Source of the DNA: SB21 sp964415295
GTDB taxonomy: Bacteria; CLD3; SB21
DNA: 64,000 nt
Direction: 5' to 3'
Assembly (NCBI GenBank): GCA_964415295.1
Contig: CAYPYN010000001.1
Location: 62,001-126,000 of the forward strand
Part shown: positions 25,734-34,956 of the stretch, in pieces
Layout: the number at the start of each line of letters is the position of its first letter
Numbering within the stretch: position 1 is the first letter of the stretch
Position numbers and translations under genes: made by a program
Notes under the pieces: generated by a model
Told to the model about the DNA's origin: nothing
Database searches by the model: none
What the model saw: only the letters and a program-made list of their open reading frames with translations

Positions 25734-25930
25734 GGTGTTTTGTCATAGCTCCGAACCAGCACATACGTGGTCACGACCGATGCCGTTAATATCAGAAGTC
25801 CATTGAGCCAAACATCGCCGCCGGCCGCGTAGTTGGAGATCAATCGGACCATTTCGGCGCCGACGATCAGGAGGCCCGTGCTGAGCACGAGCAACGTGAA
25901 TGATGAAAAGACAAAGCGCGATTTCATCAC
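25730..25930 (-). CDS. Small two-helix membrane protein coupled to accC
   Basis: A 66-residue protein with two hydrophobic helices (FSSFTLLVLSTGLLIVGAEMV and LNGLLILTASVVTTYVLV) and a short basic C-terminus. It is not recognised. Its start overlaps the accC stop by four bases and its stop overlaps the next gene by four, so the three are probably translated together. Confidence 0.6.
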   Translation of the reverse strand: MMKSRFVFSSFTLLVLSTGLLIVGAEMVRLISNYAAGGDVWLNGLLILTASVVTTYVLVRSYDKTP

Positions 25931-27270
25931 ATTCCCAACAAACGCTCTACAAACTTGGTATCCACATCGCCGCTCACAAAATTGTCGTTGCGCATCATTT
26001 GTTTATGGAACGGGATCGTGGTCTTAACACCCTCGATGATAAATTCGTCCAAGGCGCCGTACATTTTATCAATCGCCTCGGCACGGTCCTCGCCGTGTAC
26101 GATCAGTTTACCAATCATAGAATCGTAATTGGGCGGAATCTGATATTCGGCATACGCATGAGAATCCACGCGGATGCCGTAGCCGTTGGGAATATGGAAC
26201 GCGTGGATCTTTCCGGCCGATGGACGGAAATTATGTTCCGGATCTTCCGCGTTGATACGGCACTCGATCGCATGGCCTTTCGGTCTCAATTCCGACTGAA
26301 CAAAGGGCAGTTTTTCACCCGCCGCTACGCGTATCTGCCATTTGATCAGATCGATACCGTAAACCATTTCCGTCACGCAATGCTCGACCTGGATCCGCGT
26401 ATTCATTTCCATGAAGTAAAAATTCTTATTCTTATCGAGAAGGAATTCGATCGTTCCGACGCTTTCGTAATTGACGCTCTTGGCACCGCGCACGGCCGCT
26501 TCGCCCATGCGTGCACGCAGTTCTTCATCCACCGCCGGCGAGGGCGATTCTTCGATCAGTTTCTGATGACGCCGCTGCATCGAGCAATCGCGTTCACCAA
26601 GGTGAATTACGTTGCCGTGCTGATCGCCGATCAACTGTATCTCCACATGACGGGGCTGTTCGATGAATTTTTCGATATACACATCCGGATTGCCGAAGGC
26701 CGTCTGAGCTTCGGCACGGGCCGTATTGAAGGCATTCTCAAATTCCGACTCTTCACGTACGATGCGCATACCCCGGCCGCCGCCGCCGGCGGTAGCCTTG
26801 ATGATCACCGGCAGTCCGGCCTCCTTCATGATCGAACGTCCGTGCTCCATGTCCTTAACCACACCGTCGCTCCCGGGAACAACCGGCACGCCCGCTTTTT
26901 TCATCGTGTCTTTGGCAAAAGCCTTGTCTCCCATTTTCTGGATCATGTCGGATCTGGGTCCGATGAACTTGATACCGACGGATTCGCAGATCTCGGCAAA
27001 TTTGATATTCTCCGAAAGGAATCCGTAACCGGGATGAATGCCGTCGGCTCCGGAAATTTCCGCCGCGCTCATGATCTGAGGAATGTTCAGATAACTTTGT
27101 GCGCTGGGCGGAGGACCGATGCATATCGCCTCATCGGCAAAACGTACGTGGAGCGAACTGGCATCCGCTTCGGAATAGATAGCCACCGTCTTGATGCCCA
27201 GTTCCCGGCAGGCCCGAATCACGCGTAACGCGATCTCACCCCGATTGGCGATCATGATCTTCTTGAACAT
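25927..27270 (-). CDS. accC: Acetyl-CoA carboxylase biotin carboxylase subunit
   Basis: AccC carboxylates the biotin of AccB in the first committed step of fatty acid synthesis. The 447-residue protein is complete: MFKKIMIANRGEIALRVIRA, the ATP-grasp loop KATAGGGGRGMRIV, ERDCSMQRRHQKLIEESPSP, EMNTRIQVEHCVTEM and HAIECRINAEDP. It ends cleanly at the core, unlike the copy at the left edge of the window. The usual partner accB is not upstream; instead two small unknown genes follow with four-base overlaps. AAAGGAAG precedes the ATG. Confidence 0.95.
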   Translation of the reverse strand: MFKKIMIANRGEIALRVIRACRELGIKTVAIYSEADASSLHVRFADEAICIGPPPSAQSYLNIPQIMSAAEISGADGIHPGYGFLSENIKFAEICESVGIKFIGPRSDMIQKMGDKAFAKDTMKKAGVPVVPGSDGVVKDMEHGRSIMKEAGLPVIIKATAGGGGRGMRIVREESEFENAFNTARAEAQTAFGNPDVYIEKFIEQPRHVEIQLIGDQHGNVIHLGERDCSMQRRHQKLIEESPSPAVDEELRARMGEAAVRGAKSVNYESVGTIEFLLDKNKNFYFMEMNTRIQVEHCVTEMVYGIDLIKWQIRVAAGEKLPFVQSELRPKGHAIECRINAEDPEHNFRPSAGKIHAFHIPNGYGIRVDSHAYAEYQIPPNYDSMIGKLIVHGEDRAEAIDKMYGALDEFIIEGVKTTIPFHKQMMRNDNFVSGDVDTKFVERLLGM

Positions 27271-27394
27271 AGCTTCCTTTCGTCTGATTTAGATAAGTAA
27301 CAAATATGCAGAAAAACGGTAAGTCAGAATCATACGGAGTCCAAGAACCCCATTCTCTTCTTCCTCAATATCAGTTATACCTTTGCTGTCCGTG

Positions 27395-28333
27395 CTATAT
27401 GATACTTCTCCGATCCACTTTGTAATGGCTCCCCACTCTCAATTTCAAAGCCTTCTTGACCTCACTCGCGATCTGCGCGATCTGACCCACGCCGGTCAGT
27501 TTATTATTCTCATTGCTAACGACCGCGATCGATATCGACATCAGGGGAAATTGATCGGTTTCATCCTTCCGATTCTTCGTAATAATGTAGCCCCGGCGTC
27601 GATCCTCTTCATGATACAAGGATGGAAACACCTTATCGAGTTTTTCGATCACAGTTGTGCAGATCGGATCGATGTCTCTGTATCGCGACAGGACAAAAAT
27701 AAAATCATCACCGCCTACATGGCCGACGAAATCGTCCTTGGTTCCCAACTCGCTTACGGTCTGCGTCAGGACCGCCGCCGTCTTTTGTATCGCTTCATCG
27801 CCCGCTTTGAAACCGTATCGATCGTTATACGCTTTGAAATTATCCAAATCGGCATAACAGACGGCAAATTCCGATCCGGATTGAATCCTGAAGTTGATAT
27901 CGTCCTCGATCGCGTAATTGCCCGGCAATTTCGTCAGCGGATTTGCGCCCAGACTGTCCTTATAGCGGCGCATGAGCGCTTCGAGCCGCGCGACCAATTC
28001 CTCATGATCCACATCTTTCGTGATATAGTCGTCGGCCCCGGACTTCAGAGAACGGATCTTATCGTTTACCTGGTCGCTGGAACTGAACATCACCACGGGA
28101 ACATTGCGGGTGGAAGGCCGTTCTTTCAGCATTTCCCTCACGGCATGGCCGCTGATATCGGGCATATTGATATCGAGCAGAACCAATTCGGGATGTTCGG
28201 AACGGATCTTATCAATGCCTTCGGTGCCGCTGGTGGCCGTCACAACGTTAAATCCTTTGCTTTGCAAGATCGTTGTAAATATGAAAATCTTGTCGGGTTC
28301 ATCGTCGATCATCAGGATTTTTTCGCCGGACAT
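27395..28333 (-). CDS. Receiver-GGDEF response regulator
   Basis: A 312-residue cytoplasmic protein: a receiver domain (residues 3-120) with the acidic pocket MIDDE, phospho-acceptor Asp in LVLLDINMPDI and the conserved Lys region, then a linker and a GGDEF domain (about 140-310) with NPLTKLPGN, YADLDNFKAYND and the active-site loop VGGDDF. GGDDF is a variant of GG[D/E]EF, so cyclic-di-GMP synthesis is likely but not certain. The start is set at the ATG at 28333. No cognate histidine kinase is adjacent. Confidence 0.85.
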   Translation of the reverse strand: MSGEKILMIDDEPDKIFIFTTILQSKGFNVVTATSGTEGIDKIRSEHPELVLLDINMPDISGHAVREMLKERPSTRNVPVVMFSSSDQVNDKIRSLKSGADDYITKDVDHEELVARLEALMRRYKDSLGANPLTKLPGNYAIEDDINFRIQSGSEFAVCYADLDNFKAYNDRYGFKAGDEAIQKTAAVLTQTVSELGTKDDFVGHVGGDDFIFVLSRYRDIDPICTTVIEKLDKVFPSLYHEEDRRRGYIITKNRKDETDQFPLMSISIAVVSNENNKLTGVGQIAQIASEVKKALKLRVGSHYKVDRRSII

Positions 28334-28512
28334 ACACCTTTCCCGCCGCCGTTCACAAACGGCGCCTCGTTTTTTAAGCACAAAAAAATATCAAAACTTA
28401 TGACAAATGTCAATCTCCTATTCGTTCTCAAAAAGCCTTTGAAAAAGTAGGGTATTATCGCTATAATCTTGTCCATTGTCATATAATATCCTGATATCAG
28501 TTTTTGTCTTTT

Positions 28513-28542
28513 CCCCTCCTGGAGGAGGGGTTGAGGGTGGTT
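28513..28542. repeat. Left inverted repeat of the DUF559 element
   Basis: An internal 8-bp palindrome (CCCCTCCT at 28513-28520, AGGAGGGG at 28523-28530) continues into TTGAGGGTGGTT. Bases 28523-28542 match the reverse complement of 28911-28930 at 18 of 20 positions. Confidence 0.8.
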
Positions 28543-28546
28543 AAAA

Positions 28547-28933
28547 ATGCCGGAAAATACTATACATAACCTCAAATATTTAAAACCCTATCGTAAAGCG
28601 CTGAGGAATCATGGAACGTCCGCGGAAGCGACCCTTTGGAAGTCTCTTCAGAAACGGCAGCTGGACGGAAAAAAATTCAGGCGTCAACACAGCATCGGGA
28701 ATTTTATCGTTGATTTCTTTTGTTATTAAGAAAATTTGGCTATTGAACTTGACGGGTCAACTCACAACGATCCGCTGGTCGCAAAGAATGATGAGAGTAA
28801 ATCCGAATATTTGATATCGCATGGAATACGGTTGATCCGTTTTGAGAATAGAGCTGTGTTTGAGAGTTTAGATGGGGTGCTGGCAATGATCAGGGAAAGT
28901 TTTAATACACAACCACCCCTAACCCCTCCTTAA
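28547..28933 (+). pseudogene. DUF559 nuclease-like gene with an in-frame stop
   Basis: The frame encodes a DUF559 protein of the PD-(D/E)xK fold related to Vsr-type endonucleases. KYRKALRNHGTSAEATLWK-like text, KKFRRQHSIGNFIVDFFCY and AIELDGSTHNDP give the expected Asp and Glu-x-Asp catalytic residues. A TAA at 28727-28729 interrupts the frame between them without a frameshift, so the first product would lack half of the active site. The last residues (QPPLTPP) and the stop are encoded by the right inverted repeat, and the ATG lies four bases after the left one. Either the gene is dead, or the stop is read through; death is more likely. Confidence 0.85.
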
Positions 28934-28943
28934 AAAGGAGGGG
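28911..28943. repeat. Right inverted repeat of the DUF559 element
   Basis: AACCACCCCTAACCCCTCCT (28911-28930) is the inverted partner of the left repeat. It contains a 9-bp palindrome, CCCCTCCTT (28923-28931) and AAGGAGGGG (28935-28943), with an AAA loop. It overlaps the end of the DUF559 frame and ends 24 bases before mutS. Confidence 0.8.
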
Positions 28944-28967
28944 AAAATACAATGCCTAAAGAAAATT

Positions 28968-31604
28968 ATGTCCTCTGCTAAGACCGAATTAAAAGACTCC
29001 ACACCTCTGATGCGCCAGTATTTTGAGATCAAGTCAAAGTACAAAGATACGGTCCTGCTCTACCGCATGGGCGATTTTTACGAGACCTTCGACGAGGACG
29101 CGCGAACCGTTCACAAGATCCTCGGTATCACGCTGACCAGACGCGCTAACGGCAAAGCCGCGGAAGTGGCGCTGGCCGGTTTTCCCCATCATGCGCTCGA
29201 CAGCTATCTCCCCAAACTCATACGTTCCGGATTCCGGGTGGCCGTCTGTGAGCAACTGGAAGATCCTAAACTGGCCAAAGGCATCGTCAAGCGCGATGTG
29301 ATCGAGATCGTCACACCCGGAACGACCCTTTCGGACAAGATCCTCGACCAGAAGAGCAATAATTTCCTTGCCTGCGTCATCACCGACGCCGGTGCCAACG
29401 GGACGATCTTCGGGCTTTCCGTCATGGATGCCTCTACGGGTGAATTCCTGGTCGGAGAATTTACCGAAAAGGATTTCCTTGATCAGATGCATGTATTCAT
29501 GCCCTCCGAAATTGTTGTCCCGAATTCCATGCAGACGTCGCTCCAAACGTTACTAAAATCGTCGCGATGGCCCCACGTGGTAACGCGCCAGGAGGACTGG
29601 CTTTTTTCCTATCAGTACGCGTACGACCTGCTCATGGCTCACTTCAAGACCCACTCGCTCAAGGGATTCGGTGTTGACGGCATGACAACCGGCATTTGCG
29701 CGGCCGGCGCCGGGCTGCATTATCTGAAAGAAACCCAACGCACCGATGTGAGCCATATCAGTCGTTTGGCAAGACTGGACCAATCCGATTTCATGACTCT
29801 CGATATGGTCACCTTGCGTAATCTGGAGATCATCAATCCGACACACGACGGGTACGCCCACGGAAGCCTCATATCCATCCTCGACCATACTCAAACCCCG
29901 ATGGGCGGGCGATTATTGAAACAATGGGTCATACGCCCCTTAAGGAATCTCGGGAAGATACAATACCGGCTCGACGCCGTCGATGAGTTCGTCCAAAAAC
30001 CCTTCCTGCGAACACAGATCACCACGATCCTGAAAAACGTGGCTGACCTGGAACGACTGATATCCAAGGCTTGCGCAAATCGGATCAATCCGCGTGAAGT
30101 ACGCGCTCTTTGTTCGTCTCTGGAATTGACGCCATCCCTCCAGACCGAATTGGAACCGGCGCAAAGCCCGGCTCTGGCCGCGCTACGGCAAGATCTTAAA
30201 GATCTGGAGCCGCTTACAGCCGAGATCAACCGTGCAATTGTGGACGAACCGTCGCTGCAGATCAAAGAAGGCCACGTCATCCGGGAAGGGTTCAGCGAAG
30301 AATTGGATTCACTGCGCCGCATGGCCTTCGATGGTAAAACATACATAGCCCATATACAGAACCGTGAGCGTGAACGCACAGGCATCGGTTCTTTGAAAGT
30401 CCAATTCAATAACGTTTTCGGATATTATATCGAGATCACCAACGCACATAAGGACAAAGTTCCGGCCGATTACATCCGCAAGCAGACCATGGTCAATGCG
30501 GAACGGTATATCACTCCCGAACTCAAAGAATACGAGGAAAAAGTTCTGACCGCCGAAGAAAAGATCGGCCGGCTGGAACTGGAATTATTCGATCAGCTTC
30601 GAAGGACCATTACCGGTTATACCTCGGACATTCAGAAGAATGCATCGCTGATCGCAGAGCTGGATTGTTATGTTTCACTGGGCGAGACGGCCGCGGCTAA
30701 CAAATACGTGAAACCGGCGGTCACCGAATCCGACATACTCGATATCCGCGAAGGCCGCCATCCGGTGGTGGAAAAAATACTGCCCGCGGGCGAACCTTTT
30801 ATTCCAAACGATCTTCGAATAGGCGCGGACAGCCAGATTCATCTGATCACGGGCCCCAATATGGCCGGGAAAAGCTGTTACCTCAGGCAGGTCGGACTGA
30901 TCGTTCTGATGGCGCAGGTCGGGAGCTTTGTTCCCGCCGCCTCGGCCGAAATCGGCCTTGTGGACAAGATATTCACCCGCGTAGGCGCCTCGGACAATTT
31001 GGCCGCCGGAGAAAGCACGTTTCTGATCGAAATGAACGAGACCGCCAATATATTGAATAATGCTACCTCGCGAAGCCTGATCCTGCTGGATGAGATCGGT
31101 CGCGGAACGAGTACATTCGACGGACTGTCGATCGCATGGGCCGTAACGGAATACCTGCACGAACAGGCCGGTAAAAAGACCAAAACGCTCTTTGCGACGC
31201 ATTATCACGAACTTGTGGAACTCGAGGAGCTACTCCCCCGCGTAAAGAATTACAATATGCAGGTCAAGAAATACGGAGACAAGATCGTCTTTGTTCGCAA
31301 GATCGCGCCCGGCGGATGCGATCACAGCTTCGGTATTGAGGTCGCGCAACTGGCCGGCCTGCCGAAAACCGTTATCCAGCGCGCCAAGGACGTCATGAAG
31401 AATCTCGAGTCCCACAACATTTCCGCACACAAAGACAAACGAGAATTGGAGAAAGAATCTTCTCCTGTGCAGATTACCTTATTCGAGGATACACTGGGGC
31501 AACAGTTCAAAGACACGTTTGCAAAGATTGACATCAACGCGCTCACACCGATCGAAGCTCTGAATCTTCTGAATGAATTGAAAAACAAATCCGAGAAAGC
31601 GTAA
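28968..31604 (+). CDS. mutS: DNA mismatch repair protein MutS
   Basis: MutS recognises mismatches and starts repair with MutL. The 878-residue protein has the mismatch-wedge motif YRMGDFYETF (Phe-x-Glu), connector, core and clamp domains, and the ABC-type ATPase with GPNMAGKSCYLRQ, ILLDEIGRGTSTFDG and ATHYHEL. The C-terminus (ITLFEDTLGQ to LLNELKN) is the usual dimer/tetramer tail. The inverted-repeat element sits directly upstream, so the native promoter may have been displaced. mutL is not in the window. Confidence 0.97.
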   Translation: MSSAKTELKDSTPLMRQYFEIKSKYKDTVLLYRMGDFYETFDEDARTVHKILGITLTRRANGKAAEVALAGFPHHALDSYLPKLIRSGFRVAVCEQLEDPKLAKGIVKRDVIEIVTPGTTLSDKILDQKSNNFLACVITDAGANGTIFGLSVMDASTGEFLVGEFTEKDFLDQMHVFMPSEIVVPNSMQTSLQTLLKSSRWPHVVTRQEDWLFSYQYAYDLLMAHFKTHSLKGFGVDGMTTGICAAGAGLHYLKETQRTDVSHISRLARLDQSDFMTLDMVTLRNLEIINPTHDGYAHGSLISILDHTQTPMGGRLLKQWVIRPLRNLGKIQYRLDAVDEFVQKPFLRTQITTILKNVADLERLISKACANRINPREVRALCSSLELTPSLQTELEPAQSPALAALRQDLKDLEPLTAEINRAIVDEPSLQIKEGHVIREGFSEELDSLRRMAFDGKTYIAHIQNRERERTGIGSLKVQFNNVFGYYIEITNAHKDKVPADYIRKQTMVNAERYITPELKEYEEKVLTAEEKIGRLELELFDQLRRTITGYTSDIQKNASLIAELDCYVSLGETAAANKYVKPAVTESDILDIREGRHPVVEKILPAGEPFIPNDLRIGADSQIHLITGPNMAGKSCYLRQVGLIVLMAQVGSFVPAASAEIGLVDKIFTRVGASDNLAAGESTFLIEMNETANILNNATSRSLILLDEIGRGTSTFDGLSIAWAVTEYLHEQAGKKTKTLFATHYHELVELEELLPRVKNYNMQVKKYGDKIVFVRKIAPGGCDHSFGIEVAQLAGLPKTVIQRAKDVMKNLESHNISAHKDKRELEKESSPVQITLFEDTLGQQFKDTFAKIDINALTPIEALNLLNELKNKSEKA

Positions 31605-31608
31605 GCCC

Positions 31609-32811
31609 TTGAACCGAATCAGGCTCAAAGAAAAGAAAGATAAGAAGATCCGTAATAATTACCTGTGGATCTTCCGTGACGATGTGGCCACGCAATTCAA
31701 AGACCGCGGCGCGATCGAGGACGGCTCGATTGTCGAAGTGTGCGATGCGGAGAATAGATTTCTCGCGATCGGAACGTATAATTCCAGATCCCACATCCTC
31801 GTGCGCATCCTCAGCAAGCAGAATGTGACCGTTGACAGAAATTTCTTCTTTCACCGCATCAAAAAAGCCATTCAATTCAGGGACCAACAGGCGTTCCGGT
31901 CCGACGCCCGGCGCCTTATTCATGCCGAAGCCGATCTGTTGCCGGGACTGATGGTAGATCAATTCGGCGATTATCTCGTTATGCAGATCCGTTCCCTCGG
32001 AATGGACATTTTCAGAAAAGAGATCGTAGAGATCCTGGCCGAACTGATCCAACCGAAAGGGATCTACGAACGCAGCGATATGGAGTCACGGGCGGAAGAA
32101 GGACTGGAAGCGGTTTCCGGGACGGTTTACGGCGACGTTCCGGAATATATTGACGTTTCGGAGAACGAACTCCGTTTCCGCGTCGATATGATCCGCGGGC
32201 ATAAGACCGGATTTTATCTGGACCAAAGGGATAACCGCGCTTACGTCATGTCGCTGATCAAACCTAACCAGAAAGCGCTGGATCTGTTTTCCTATACCGG
32301 TGGTTTTACGGCCGCTTTGGCCAAGGCCGGCGCATCGGTCACCGCGGTGGATTCGGACCCGGAAGCGATTGTTATGGCCGAGACCAATGCAAAATTGAAC
32401 GGCCAGGATAAGAAGTGTGAATTTGTAGTACGAGATGTATTTGAGTTTCTTGAGGAACAGGTCACGCGGCAGCAAGCCCAGCCGGATAAAACGGTCAAAT
32501 ACGATCTGATCGTCATCGATCCACCTGCCATAGCCAAACGTAAGGAAGGGATAGAAAAACTTAAATGGGCTTACTGGAAACTGCTCCTCAATTCACTTAA
32601 ATTACTTAACCACGGCGGTCATGTGGTCTTATCCTCCTGCGCCTACCACATGTCCACGGATCTGATGCAGGAGGCAGCTCGTTTTGCGTCGGCAGACCTG
32701 GGGTTGAGATTGAGGGTCGTCCATACGACCTATCAGCCCGCCGACCATCCGCACATCTTGCAGATACCGGAGACTCTGTATCTCAAGACGATCTATTTTC
32801 AATTGATCTAA
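31609..32811 (+). CDS. rlmI: RlmI-type class I SAM RNA methyltransferase
   Basis: A 400-residue member of the RlmI/YccW family that makes m5C in 23S rRNA (C1962 in E. coli). An N-terminal PUA domain (NNYLWIFRDDV to ILVRIL) is followed by an EEHEE-like region and a Rossmann methyltransferase domain: GHKTGFYLDQRDNR, ALDLFSYTGGFT (SAM loop), VDSDPEAI, VIDPPAIAKRK and the catalytic cysteine in SSCAYHM. It starts with TTG four bases after the mutS stop, so the two form an operon. Confidence 0.88.
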   Translation: MNRIRLKEKKDKKIRNNYLWIFRDDVATQFKDRGAIEDGSIVEVCDAENRFLAIGTYNSRSHILVRILSKQNVTVDRNFFFHRIKKAIQFRDQQAFRSDARRLIHAEADLLPGLMVDQFGDYLVMQIRSLGMDIFRKEIVEILAELIQPKGIYERSDMESRAEEGLEAVSGTVYGDVPEYIDVSENELRFRVDMIRGHKTGFYLDQRDNRAYVMSLIKPNQKALDLFSYTGGFTAALAKAGASVTAVDSDPEAIVMAETNAKLNGQDKKCEFVVRDVFEFLEEQVTRQQAQPDKTVKYDLIVIDPPAIAKRKEGIEKLKWAYWKLLLNSLKLLNHGGHVVLSSCAYHMSTDLMQEAARFASADLGLRLRVVHTTYQPADHPHILQIPETLYLKTIYFQLI

Positions 32812-32892
32812 GCCGCCGACGGCGGCAACGTCATCATTAACCATTACGGCCTTTTTCATAAATCATTTAGTAAAGCCAAACAAGGAGACGTC

Positions 32893-34503
32893 ATGAAAAC
32901 AAGTTGGATCAAGCTGGTAACGGCAATTATGACCGCCGCGCTTTTGCTGGGGTGTTACGAAACAAAACTGGATTACGTGGTCAACCCCGACGGCTCGGGC
33001 AAAGTGACGGTCGAAGTTCGATCGTCCTCGGTAATGGATATGAATCAATCGGCCGCGGCGGGATCTTCCCTGGCAAAAGAGGTACTTAAAAATGCCAGCG
33101 GTATCGACACATGGAAAGATATCGAATTCAAGAAGACCGATGACGGAAAAAATTATTTCAAAGGCATCGCCTATTTCCCGGATATCAATAAAGCGCGTTT
33201 TAAGAATATCAGCATGATGGATTCCCTTGTTTTTTATAAGGACGCCCAGAATAATCTCATTCTCGAAATAAACAGCGAGAACAAATCGGAGGCTAAATCA
33301 GAAAAGAAATCCGACATTCCCAAGGAGGATCTCGAAAAGACCATCAACGAGCAAAAAGCACAGTTCCAGCAAATGAGGCCGATGTTGTCGGCTTTCCTTG
33401 GAACTATGAAGACGGAGATGACGTTCCAGTTGCCCGGCAAACTCGAAAAGTCGACCAATTTTAAGAAGGACAAGAACGGCAACGTTTCACTTAAGTTTGA
33501 AGGAGAGAAGTTCATCGGAGTTCTGGACAAGTTGATGGCCGACGAAGCGTGGTGGCGTCAGCAGGCTCTCGCCGGATCGGACATTAAGAAAAATCCGCCC
33601 TCCGGGCTCGAGATCAACGAGCAACTTTTCGGCGAAAAAGGCCCGGTCAAAGCCCAATTCAAAGGAAAATTCAAAGACCTGTTCGATTATAACCAGGAAA
33701 TGACAGCCGCCAAAGCCGGATACGATGCCATGATCGCATCCCTGGGACTGAGCTTTGCGGAGGAGACAACATTCAAGACGCCGGAGAAAGTTGAAAACTA
33801 TACCGGCGGTAATTTTACCGACGTGCGTATCGTTCGCACGACCCTTTCCAATATGACGGATCCCGATTACAATATGTTCGGCAACGATCAGAGTTATCGT
33901 CTGTCCGTCATGGCCACCCTGCCCGGGGCTGTGCTCGGCGCGGAGAAGGCCGTGTTTACTAGCGCCATAGCCGACAACGGGGATCAGCTTTTACAAGCGG
34001 ACGAATGGAACCGCGAGACGACGTACATACAGCTCTCTATGAACAAAAACGCGATGCTTTGGGATATGTCCTTACTCCTTCCGGACCGATCGGTCAGAGG
34101 CATCAGAGAATTATCCGGTTTCGTTTACGCCAGCACTTCTTCCAATTCGACACGTAAAGAAACGGGACTCAAGGACTTCAAGGAAGGTTCGCGAGGAACG
34201 GAAGTCGATGTCGTTGTGGAATCCGTCCGTTCCAACGGCACATCGGAAGAGTTGAATCTTAAATTCAATATGCCCTGTAATCTCATCAAAGATGTCGAAT
34301 TTTACGATGCTTCCGGCCGGAAACTGGAAGTCCAGCGCTATTCCAGCTCCGACTACGGCGAAGGATGTTCTTTGAGTTATTACCTGGAAGGTGCCTTCCC
34401 GGCCAAAGGATCGGTGAAGGTCGAGATCTACGAAAACGTCACCAAGCTCGAGATCCCTTTCCGCATAACGGATGTTGACCTTTTCGGCAACCCTTTGAAG
34501 TAG
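32893..34503 (+). CDS. Large lipoprotein of unknown function
   Basis: A 536-residue lipoprotein; the signal ends in AALLLGCYE. The next residues, KLDYVVNPDGSGKVTVEV, resemble the start of secreted proteins that share a short beta-rich N-terminal domain. Residues 140-165 are rich in Lys and Glu (coiled-coil-like); the C-terminal 130 residues look like a beta-sandwich (EVDVVVESVRSNGTSEELNL; LEIPFRITDVDLFG). No enzyme motif was found. CAAGGAG precedes the ATG. It is followed seven bases later by the hemoglobin gene. Confidence 0.7.
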   Translation: MKTSWIKLVTAIMTAALLLGCYETKLDYVVNPDGSGKVTVEVRSSSVMDMNQSAAAGSSLAKEVLKNASGIDTWKDIEFKKTDDGKNYFKGIAYFPDINKARFKNISMMDSLVFYKDAQNNLILEINSENKSEAKSEKKSDIPKEDLEKTINEQKAQFQQMRPMLSAFLGTMKTEMTFQLPGKLEKSTNFKKDKNGNVSLKFEGEKFIGVLDKLMADEAWWRQQALAGSDIKKNPPSGLEINEQLFGEKGPVKAQFKGKFKDLFDYNQEMTAAKAGYDAMIASLGLSFAEETTFKTPEKVENYTGGNFTDVRIVRTTLSNMTDPDYNMFGNDQSYRLSVMATLPGAVLGAEKAVFTSAIADNGDQLLQADEWNRETTYIQLSMNKNAMLWDMSLLLPDRSVRGIRELSGFVYASTSSNSTRKETGLKDFKEGSRGTEVDVVVESVRSNGTSEELNLKFNMPCNLIKDVEFYDASGRKLEVQRYSSSDYGEGCSLSYYLEGAFPAKGSVKVEIYENVTKLEIPFRITDVDLFGNPLK

Positions 34504-34509
34504 CGTATC

Positions 34510-34908
34510 ATGAATTCTCTCGCTCTGAATAGGATCGACACGCTGTATCGTGAACTTGGCGAAGACACGATCCGCCGCCTGGTCGATCGGTTTTACGACA
34601 TCATGGATTCCGATCCTTCGGCCGCCGATATCCGCGCCATGCATGCCGATCTGACGGTTTCGAGGGAAAAACTTTTCAGGTTCCTGGTCGGTCGTTTCGG
34701 AGGTCCGCCCTTATATGTAGAAAAATTCGGTCATCCGATGCTTCGCGCCAAACATGCCCCTTTCACTATCGGTAACGCCGAACGCGATCAGTGGATGGCT
34801 TGTATGACCCGTGCCATGAACGAATGCATCGAGCCAAAGGACCTGATCCCGGTCCTGTCGGACTTTTTCCGTATGGTGGCGGATTCCATGAGAAATAAAA
34901 CTGAATGA
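34510..34908 (+). CDS. Group II truncated hemoglobin
   Basis: A 132-residue heme protein of the 2-on-2 globin fold, group II (GlbO type). Diagnostic residues are LYRELGEDTIRRLVDRFYDIM, the Gly-Pro-Pro-rich FLVGRFGGPPLYVEKFGHPMLRAKHAPF with the proximal His region, and ERDQWMACMTRAM carrying the Trp at position G8. Group II globins handle oxygen, NO or peroxide stress in various bacteria; no neighbouring gene narrows the role. Confidence 0.9.
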   Translation: MNSLALNRIDTLYRELGEDTIRRLVDRFYDIMDSDPSAADIRAMHADLTVSREKLFRFLVGRFGGPPLYVEKFGHPMLRAKHAPFTIGNAERDQWMACMTRAMNECIEPKDLIPVLSDFFRMVADSMRNKTE

Positions 34909-34956
34909 TTGAAATTGGAATTTTGAAACCTTAGATTAAAAAAAACGGATCGGCTT

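Noticed and set aside
25900..27228. A 442-codon open frame on the plus strand
   Set aside because: It is antisense to accC, whose minus-strand frame is complete and recognisable; the plus-strand product resembles nothing.
27383..28450. A 355-codon open frame on the plus strand
   Set aside because: It is the complement of the receiver-GGDEF gene, which has clear domain motifs.
32812..32826. GCCGCC/GGCGGC hairpin right after rlmI
   Set aside because: The stem is short and no T tract follows, so it is not a convincing terminator.
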